Shown in pieces: positions 58,752 through 64,000 of a DNA stretch of 64,000 bases. Position 1 is the stretch's first letter. The number at the start of each line of letters is the position of its first letter. A program made the translations under genes and the position numbers. The notes under the pieces were generated by a model that worked only from the letters and a program-made list of their open reading frames with translations, ran no database searches and was not told the DNA's origin. The stretch is from Paenirhodobacter hankyongi (GTDB taxonomy: Bacteria; Pseudomonadota; Alphaproteobacteria; Rhodobacterales; Rhodobacteraceae): contig NZ_RCHI01000001.1 of NCBI RefSeq assembly GCF_003664585.1, positions 186,001 through 250,000 of the forward strand. The letters are read 5' to 3'.

Positions 58752-59534
58752 ATGAAGAAACCGACCTGGGTGATCGAGAAGGAGCGCGCCAAGCGCGCGG
58801 CGGCGGCGGAAACCGTGTGGCTGTTCGGCCTGCATGCGGTGCGCGACGCGCTGGTGAACCCGGCGCGGGTGAGGCTGCGCCTCGTGCTGACGAAGAACGC
58901 GTCCGACAAGCTGACCGATGCGATCGCCGCCTCGGGCATGACGGCCGAGATCGTCGATCCGCGCAAGTTCGACACGCAGGTGCCGCTCGCGCCCGATTCC
59001 GTGCACCAGGGCGCCGCGCTCGAGGTCAAGCCGCTCGACTGGGGCAAGCTCGAGGACGTGGCGCTCACCGGCCGCGGCGCGCCGCTGGTCGTGCTGCTCG
59101 ACCGGGTGACCGATCCGCACAACGTCGGCGCGATCCTGCGCTCGGCCGAGGTCTTCGGGGCGCGCGCCGTTGTCGCCCCGGCGCGGCATTCGGCGCCCGA
59201 GACCGGCGCGCTGGCAAAGACCGCCTCGGGCGCGCTCGAACGCCAGCCCTATCTGCGGGTGACGAACCTCGCCGATGCGATGGAGGAACTGCGCAAGATG
59301 GGCTATGTGCTGCTCGGCCTTGCGGGCGAGGTCGAGGAAACGCTGGCCGAGGCGCTGGCCGCCGTCGGCACGCGGCCCGTGGCGCTGGTGCTTGGCGCCG
59401 AGGGGCCGGGCCTGCGCGAGAAGACGCGCGACACCTGCGACCGTCTGGTGAAGATCCCCTTCGGCGGGGAATTCGGCTCGCTCAACGTGTCGAATGCGGC
59501 GGCGGTGGCGCTTTACGCGGCGACGCATCGCTGA
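58752..59534 (+). CDS. rlmB: 23S rRNA (guanosine-2251-2'-O-)methyltransferase RlmB
   Basis: SpoU-family enzyme that 2'-O-methylates a guanosine of the 23S peptidyl-transferase loop. It has 260 residues. The substrate-binding N-terminus (ETVWLFGLHAVRDALVNPAR) and the three knot motifs DRVTDPHNVGAILRSAEVFG, LVLGAEGPGL and IPFGGEFGSLNVSNAAAVAL are all there. ATG at 58752 has GGGGAG upstream; the frame stays open for 600 codons before it but crosses the tRNA gene. TrmH-type specificity cannot be fully excluded. Confidence 0.92.
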   Translation: MKKPTWVIEKERAKRAAAAETVWLFGLHAVRDALVNPARVRLRLVLTKNASDKLTDAIAASGMTAEIVDPRKFDTQVPLAPDSVHQGAALEVKPLDWGKLEDVALTGRGAPLVVLLDRVTDPHNVGAILRSAEVFGARAVVAPARHSAPETGALAKTASGALERQPYLRVTNLADAMEELRKMGYVLLGLAGEVEETLAEALAAVGTRPVALVLGAEGPGLREKTRDTCDRLVKIPFGGEFGSLNVSNAAAVALYAATHR

Positions 59535-59685
59535 GGGCGATGGGGGATGCGGCGCGCGGATCTTTCACAAAGACGCGATTCGTTCCCGCCCCCCTTTAAC
59601 CGCGGTTTCACATACCTATGTAAGATCACAGAAGCGCAGCTTGGAACCGCTGTGTTTCAGTTCACTGTCCCTCGTTCCGCACCTG

Positions 59686-59718
59686 TGCGCCCGGCCATTC
59701 TGGTTCGGGCGCATTTTT
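59686..59718 (+). terminator. Terminator-like hairpin in the leader of the CoA-binding gene
   Basis: TGCGCCCG (59686-59693) pairs with CGGGCGCA (59706-59713) and is followed directly by five T. It lies only 15 bp before the AAGGGAGG ribosome site of the next gene and 150 bp after rlmB, so it could end rlmB, act as an attenuator, or close a small RNA. Confidence 0.65.
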
Positions 59719-59745
59719 ATCTGTCCGGCTGAAAGGGAGGCTCCC

Positions 59746-60165
59746 ATGACCGATGCCGAACTCCGCGAGATCCTGCAGACCACCAAGGTGATCGCCGTCG
59801 TGGGCTTTTCCGCGAAAACCGACCGCGCCTCGCATTACGTCGCGGCCTTCCTGCAGGCGAAGGGATACCGGGTGATTCCGGTCAACCCGGGCCTCGCCGG
59901 CCAGAGCTTCCTCGGCGAGACGGTCTTTGCCGATCTCACCTCGATCCCTCCAGAGATCGCCGTCGACATGGTCGACATCTTCCGCGCGCCCGAGGCGGTG
60001 CCCGGCATCGTCGACGAGGCGCTTGCCCATCTGCCGGCGCTACGCACGGTCTGGATGCAGCTTGGCGTGATCAGCGCGGAGGGCGCTGCCCGCGCTCGCG
60101 CGGCCGGCAAGCGGGTGGTGATGGACCGTTGCCCGAAGATGGAGATCCCGCGGCTCGGGCTGTGA
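59746..60165 (+). CDS. CoA-binding domain protein (YccU-like)
   Basis: A 139-residue single-domain Rossmann-fold protein. VIAVVGFSAKTDRASHYVAA near 14-33 and GYRVIPVNPGLAGQ form the nucleotide-binding core; VVMDRCPKME near the C-terminus is the family end signature. YccU-like proteins bind CoA or related cofactors but have no proven enzymatic role. ATG at 59746 has AAGGGAGG. Upstream is an ACATA-CC-TATGT palindrome (59610-59621) followed by the hairpin with T5. Confidence 0.9.
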   Translation: MTDAELREILQTTKVIAVVGFSAKTDRASHYVAAFLQAKGYRVIPVNPGLAGQSFLGETVFADLTSIPPEIAVDMVDIFRAPEAVPGIVDEALAHLPALRTVWMQLGVISAEGAARARAAGKRVVMDRCPKMEIPRLGL

Positions 60166-60198
60166 GCGGGGAGGGGGGCTCTGCCCCCCGCTGCGCGC

Positions 60199-60290
60199 CC
60201 CCCGAGGTATTTTCGGCAAGATGAAAAGCGAAGGGCCTCGCCTTGGTGACGAGGCCCCTGCTTTCTCCTTGCCTGAAATACCTCGGGGGT
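60199..60290. repeat. Long palindrome at a convergent gene end (family copy 2)
   Basis: Outer arms CCCCCGAGGTATTT (60199-60212) and AAATACCTCGGGGG (60276-60289) are nearly identical to those at 19710-19769, including GCAAGATGAA on one side and TTGCCTG on the other. Nested inside is GGGCCTCG/CGAGGCCC (60233-60256), which could serve as a bidirectional terminator. The following 60284-60317 matches 26345-26378. Confidence 0.88.
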
Positions 60291-60330
60291 GAGCGGCGTC
60301 AGCCGCGAGGGGGCAGCCCCCCCTGCGCCC

Positions 60331-61557
60331 TCAACCCTTGACCGCCGCCGCCGCCTCGACGATCGCATCGGCGATGAAGTCGAGCTCGGGGCGGGTCAGC
60401 CGCGCGGGAAGGCGGGTGTCGCAGGCGCGCATCAGCATCGCGCGGGTCTTCGGCAGCTCGGGCAGCTCGCCGAGGAACTGCCAGTTCCAGAAGGCGCGGG
60501 CATTGTCCTTGCTCAGCCCGAAGACCTGCACGCCGACGCCGCGAGCCCTGGCCTCGTCCTGCAGGCGCAGCGCCTCGGCATCGGTCCAGTCGCCCTTGAG
60601 GTTGAACTGCAGGCTGTCGGGGGCGCGCGTCTCGGGGCCGAGGGCGGGCGGCACGTCGAGCCAGGGGCTCTCGTTCAGCTTCGCCGCGACGTAATCGTGG
60701 TTCGCCAGCCCGTCGCGCACGCGGCGCGGCACTTCGGCCAGCTGCGGCCGGATCACCGCGGCCGACAGGTTCTGCATCCGGGTGTTGTAGAGCGGCAGCT
60801 GGTTTTGCCAGTGCACGAAGCTGTTCTGCAGCCCCGGGTGTTTCTTCCAGTTGTGCTCGTAGGCGCCCGACATGATGATCGCGCGGGCGGCGAGTTCCGG
60901 GTCATCGGTCACCAGCACCCCGCCCTCGCCGGCGTTCACCAGCTTGTAGCTCTGGAAGCTGAAGCAGCCGATCTTGCCGATCGTGCCGATCTTCTTGCCG
61001 TCCCAGACGGTGCCGAGGCTGTGTGCCGCATCCTCGATCACCGGCACGCCCTTCGCGTCGGCGAGCTCCATGATCGCGTCCATGTCCGAGGTGTGGCCGC
61101 GCATGTGCGAGATCAGCACCGCCGCGATGCTGTCGTCGAACTTGGCGCGGAAGTCGTCGAGATCGACGCGGAAATTCTCGCCCACCTCGACCAGCACCGG
61201 CACGCAATCGGCATGCACGATCGCCGAGGGCACGGCGGCGAAGGTGAAGGCGGGCACCAGCACCCGCGCGCCGCGCGGCAGGTCGAGCGCCTTCAGCGAG
61301 AGGAAGAGCGCCGCCGAGCAGGAGGCGACGGCAACGGCATAGCGGGTGCCCATGAAGGCGGCGAACTCCGCCTCGAGCTGCGACACCGGCGCATTCTCCG
61401 AGGTGTAGCGGAACAGGTCGCCCGAGGCGAGAAGCCGCTCGATCTCGGCGCGCGCGGCCTCGGGGATGGGCTCGGCGTCGTAGCAGTTCGGCGGGGGGCA
61501 GGTGGGGGCGAGTGCGCCGTCACGGGGCATGAATTTCAGCTTTCCTGAATGTGACAT
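60331..61557 (-). CDS. DegT/DnrJ/EryC1/StrS-family aminotransferase
   Basis: PLP-dependent sugar-type aminotransferase of up to 408 residues. The PLP lysine is in CFSFQSYKLVNAGEGG near 205-220, and DDFRAKFDDSIAAVLISHMR with EDAAHSLG completes the pocket. Family members aminate keto-sugars, but this clade lies in polyamine/glutamine-synthetase-like clusters and may have another substrate. Two starts compete: ATG at 61557 inside a 33-bp palindrome with no ribosome site, and ATG at 61530 (MPRDGALAP) with AGGAAAG upstream. It is 69 bp after the puuB-like gene. Confidence 0.88.
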   Translation of the reverse strand: MSHSGKLKFMPRDGALAPTCPPPNCYDAEPIPEAARAEIERLLASGDLFRYTSENAPVSQLEAEFAAFMGTRYAVAVASCSAALFLSLKALDLPRGARVLVPAFTFAAVPSAIVHADCVPVLVEVGENFRVDLDDFRAKFDDSIAAVLISHMRGHTSDMDAIMELADAKGVPVIEDAAHSLGTVWDGKKIGTIGKIGCFSFQSYKLVNAGEGGVLVTDDPELAARAIIMSGAYEHNWKKHPGLQNSFVHWQNQLPLYNTRMQNLSAAVIRPQLAEVPRRVRDGLANHDYVAAKLNESPWLDVPPALGPETRAPDSLQFNLKGDWTDAEALRLQDEARARGVGVQVFGLSKDNARAFWNWQFLGELPELPKTRAMLMRACDTRLPARLTRPELDFIADAIVEAAAAVKG

Positions 61558-61569
61558 TCGGGAAAGCTG
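61537..61569 (-). promoter_or_regulatory. 33-bp palindrome over the start of the aminotransferase gene
   Basis: CAGCTTTCC-T-GAATGT-G-ACATTC-G-GGAAAGCTG (61537-61569), symmetric except at one pair. The ATG at 61555-61557 lies in it, and the AGGAAAG ribosome site for the downstream ATG is in one arm. It could be a repressor operator or, as RNA, a hairpin that hides the ribosome site. Confidence 0.55.
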
Positions 61570-61626
61570 TAAGATGCTGCGGGCCGCAGGCCAAGTGAAA
61601 GTTTCGTGTCGCCGGCGAAGTGTCGC

Positions 61627-62934
61627 CTAGAATCCCAGTCTATCGCGCAGGCTGTACCAACCCATGCCGAGCGCGAGGAGCGGGAAGCGCAGGTGGCTGC
61701 CACCCGGGAAGATATGGGCGGGCAGGGCTGCCATCACGTCGAAACCGTCGCCGGTCGCCGTCACCGCCTCGGCCATCAGCTTTCCGGCATGGGTGGCGAG
61801 CGCCACGCCATGGCCCGAGAAGCCCGATGCGGAGAGGCAGTTCAGATGGGGGCGGCGGAAGCAGGGCATCCGGTTCACCGTGATCGCCAGTGTGCCGCCC
61901 CAGGCATGGGTGATCTTCACCCCCTTCAGCTGCGGATAGACCTGTTCGAGCGGCTTGCGCACCAGCGCCGCGATGTCGCGCGGGAAACGATAGCTGACTG
62001 TCTCGCCGCCGCCGAAGAGCAGCCGGTCTTCATGCGCGCGCCAGTAGTTCACCACGAATTTCGTGTCATGCGCGGCGATGTTCTCGGTCAGCACCTCGCG
62101 CAGGCGGGCGCCCAGCGGTTCGGTGGCGACGATGTAATTGTTGATCGGCATCACGCGCGCGGCGATCTTCGGCTCGAGATGGTCGAGATAGCCGTTGGCG
62201 GCGAGGATCACGTGGTCACAGCTGACCTCGCCCGCCGCGGTGATCACCCGGCTCGTCTCGCCCGCGTGATGAGCGTGGCGGATCTTCGTCACCGCCGAGC
62301 GCTCGAAGATCTGCGCCCCCGCGGCCTCGGCCAGCCGGGCGAGGCCAAGCGCGAGGTTCAGCGGATGCAAATGCCCCGCGCCGCGGTCGATGTCGCCGCC
62401 GACGTAAAGCGGCGAGGGGATCAGCGCGGCAAGCCCGTCGCGGTCAAGCGGCGTGATCGCGTCATAGCCGTACTGGGTGGCGAGGTGCTCGGCCATGTGA
62501 TGGGCGTGGGCAACCTCGCGCTCGTGCACGGCGCAATGGGCGATGCCGCGATGGGTCGGCACGCCCGCCTCGGCGGCGAGCGCATAGGTCAGCGCCTTCG
62601 CCTCCTCGGCCATGTCCCACATCCGCCGCGCCGCGGGCTTGCCGGCCATATGCTCGAGATCCGTCACCTCGAGCCGCTGGCCCGAACCGATCTGCCCGCC
62701 GTTGCGGCCCGAGGCGCCAAAGCCCGCGCGATGCGCCTCGAGCACGACGACGCGCCGCCCCGCGCGGGCGAGATGCAGCGCCGCCGACAGTCCGGTATAT
62801 CCCGCGCCGACCACCGCGACATCGGCGCGGACCGCCCCCGCCAGGGCGGGACGGTCGGGCGCGGCATCGCGGCTCGCGGCATAGAAGCTTTGCGGGAATT
62901 CCCCGGGACGGTCGTTGGCGAAGAGAAGATTCAT
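61627..62934 (-). CDS. FAD-dependent oxidoreductase, gamma-glutamylputrescine oxidase-like
   Basis: DAO-family flavoenzyme of 435 residues similar to PuuB. The FAD-binding motif DVAVVGAGYTGLSAALHLAR lies at about 38-57, followed by VVVLEAHRAGFGASGRNGGQ; the C-terminal SASGFSGHGVALATHAGKLM contacts FAD. PuuB oxidises gamma-glutamylputrescine to an aldehyde. The ATG at 62934 overlaps the stop of the glutamine-synthetase-like gene (ATGA), so the two are coupled. Substrate here may be another gamma-glutamylated amine. Confidence 0.9.
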   Translation of the reverse strand: MNLLFANDRPGEFPQSFYAASRDAAPDRPALAGAVRADVAVVGAGYTGLSAALHLARAGRRVVVLEAHRAGFGASGRNGGQIGSGQRLEVTDLEHMAGKPAARRMWDMAEEAKALTYALAAEAGVPTHRGIAHCAVHEREVAHAHHMAEHLATQYGYDAITPLDRDGLAALIPSPLYVGGDIDRGAGHLHPLNLALGLARLAEAAGAQIFERSAVTKIRHAHHAGETSRVITAAGEVSCDHVILAANGYLDHLEPKIAARVMPINNYIVATEPLGARLREVLTENIAAHDTKFVVNYWRAHEDRLLFGGGETVSYRFPRDIAALVRKPLEQVYPQLKGVKITHAWGGTLAITVNRMPCFRRPHLNCLSASGFSGHGVALATHAGKLMAEAVTATGDGFDVMAALPAHIFPGGSHLRFPLLALGMGWYSLRDRLGF

Positions 62935-64000
62935 ACGTTCAGCAGCAGATGTTCCCGCTCCCAGGGCGAGATCACCTGCAGAAACTCCTTGTATTCGTTG
63001 CGTTTCACCGCCTCGTAGACGGTGCAGAACTCGATCCCCAGCACCTCGCGCACCGGCGCGGAATCGGAGAACAGATCCAGCGCGTCGCCGAGGTTGTAGG
63101 GCAGGTCGGTCTCGTTCATGTAGGCGTCGCCGATGCATTCGGGGCGCGGCATCCGCTTCTCCTTGAGGCCCAGATAGATGCAGGCAAGCGAGGCGGCGAG
63201 GCCGAGGTAGGGGTTGCAGTCCATCCCGGCGAGGCGGTTCTCGATGCGCCGCGCGGCGGGGCCCGAGATCGGCACGCGCAGCCCGGTGGTGCGGTTGTCG
63301 CGGCCCCACTCGAGGTTGATCGGCGCGGCGAAGTCCGGCACGTAGCGGCGATAGCTGTTCACATAGGGCGCGAGCAGCGCAATCACCGCGGGCAGGTGGT
63401 TCTGCAGCCCGGCGATGGCATACATGAACTGGATGCTCTCGCTGCCGTCGGGCTCCGAGAAGATGTTCTCGCCGGTCTTCACGTCGACCACCGACTGGTG
63501 GATGTGCATCGCCGAGCCGGGCTCGCCCTCGATCGGTTTCGCCATGAAGGTGGCGAAGCAGTCGTGGCGCAGCGCGGCCTCGCGGATCTGCCGCTTGAAG
63601 AAGAAGATCTGGTCGGCCAGATGCACCGCATCGCCATGGGCGAGGTTGATCTCGACCTGACCGGCGCCGCCTTCCTGCAAGATGCCGTCGATCTCGAAGC
63701 CCTGCGCCTCGGCAAAGTCATAGATGTCGTCGATCACCTTGCCGTATTCGTCGACGGCCGACATCGAATAGGCCTGCTTGCCCGCGGCGCGGCGGCCCGA
63801 GCGGCCCATCGGCGGGATGATCGGCTGGTTCGGGTCGAGGTTGCGCGCGACGAGGAAGAATTCCATCTCGGGCGCGATCACCGGCTTCCAGCCCTCGGCC
63901 TCGTAAAGCGCAAGGATGCGCTTGAGCACGTTGCGCGGCGCGGTCGGCACCGGGTTGCCTTGCTGGTCCTCGACGTTGTGGATGATCTGCAAGGTCACGT
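62931..64000 (-). CDS. Glutamine synthetase family protein, PuuA-like (5' partial)
   Basis: C-terminal 356 residues of a glutamine-synthetase-fold ligase; the N-terminal beta-grasp part lies beyond the window. Catalytic segments are intact: APEMEFFLV, GAGQVEINLAHGDAV, GSAMHIHQSV, NSYRRYVPDF, NRTTGLRVP and IENRLAGMDCNPYLGLA. The sequence resembles gamma-glutamylputrescine synthetase (PuuA) more than GlnA: the adenylylation-loop Tyr motif of GlnA is not seen. It is first in a puuA-puuB-DegT row and likely joins glutamate to a polyamine or other amine. Confidence 0.9.
   Translation of the reverse strand, partial: VTLQIIHNVEDQQGNPVPTAPRNVLKRILALYEAEGWKPVIAPEMEFFLVARNLDPNQPIIPPMGRSGRRAAGKQAYSMSAVDEYGKVIDDIYDFAEAQGFEIDGILQEGGAGQVEINLAHGDAVHLADQIFFFKRQIREAALRHDCFATFMAKPIEGEPGSAMHIHQSVVDVKTGENIFSEPDGSESIQFMYAIAGLQNHLPAVIALLAPYVNSYRRYVPDFAAPINLEWGRDNRTTGLRVPISGPAARRIENRLAGMDCNPYLGLAASLACIYLGLKEKRMPRPECIGDAYMNETDLPYNLGDALDLFSDSAPVREVLGIEFCTVYEAVKRNEYKEFLQVISPWEREHLLLNV

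Noticed and set aside
59643..59676. GGAAC...CGTT as an EcfG-type stress promoter before the CoA-binding gene
   Set aside because: Spacer is about 25 bp rather than 16-17.

Overview
The window looks like a chromosomal stretch of an alphaproteobacterium of the Rhodobacteraceae, closest in style to Rhodobacter. The DNA is very GC-rich. The F1-ATPase genes stand alone as atpHAGDC without the Fo genes, which is characteristic of this group. Family markers such as DUF1150 beside Hsp20, CarD, a TIGR01459-type HAD protein, a family II (Mn-dependent) pyrophosphatase and the Suv3-like helicase/S4/FdxA row agree with this. I assign the family with confidence but not the species. I see no rRNA operon, CRISPR array, insertion sequence, integrase or prophage; one tRNA gene (Tyr) is present.

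Layout. 1-2972: end of a ClC chloride channel, glyoxalase II and a divergent methyltransferase. 3308-8142: atpHAGDC, closed by a strong terminator. 8241-10840: an H-type lectin-domain gene convergent with groSL, which has a perfect CIRCE operator. 11057-16131: Mn-pyrophosphatase, a HAD phosphatase, a MaoC-type hydratase behind a sigma-54-like promoter, ribF, a YkgJ/YcgN protein and a threonine aldolase. 16196-21332: alpha/beta hydrolase with a DsbA-fold isomerase, prs, an EamA transporter and purEK. 21415-25513: small DUF465 protein, Hsp20 with DUF1150, sulfate adenylyltransferase/APS kinase and thioredoxin reductase. 25686-30685: Lrp regulator, rpoH, kup and an RluD-type pseudouridine synthase. 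30675-34630: small membrane protein, NUDIX, ubiK, lgt, a MidA/NDUFAF7 methyltransferase and pgeF. 34869-39178: a 57-residue small protein, an orphan Hint-domain protein, an M19 dipeptidase and oligoendopeptidase F. 39526-43464: the Anbu cluster (circularly permuted ATP-grasp, alpha-E, transglutaminase, Anbu protease). 43482-49745: hydrolase and SCP2 pair, TPR protein, Suv3-like helicase, S4 protein, fdxA and carD. 49798-59534: CPA2 antiporter, a 1163-residue protein with GspL-like and GspC/PilP-like ends, metY, two poorly known genes, tRNA-Tyr and rlmB. 59746-64000: CoA-binding protein, then a minus-strand puuA-like, puuB-like and DegT aminotransferase row running off the end.

How it fits together. 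Most genes are core housekeeping: energy coupling, protein folding, nucleotide, sulfur and flavin metabolism, envelope lipoprotein biogenesis and RNA modification. A heat-shock circuit can be read directly: CIRCE and a TTGACA promoter before groSL, a sigma-32-like promoter before hsp20, and a near-consensus sigma-32-like promoter before rpoH itself, which suggests positive autoregulation. The most system-like block is the four-gene Anbu cluster. The least explained protein is the 51826-55317 product. A family of long palindromes sits only at convergent gene ends and may act as shared bidirectional terminators or mobile REP-like units.
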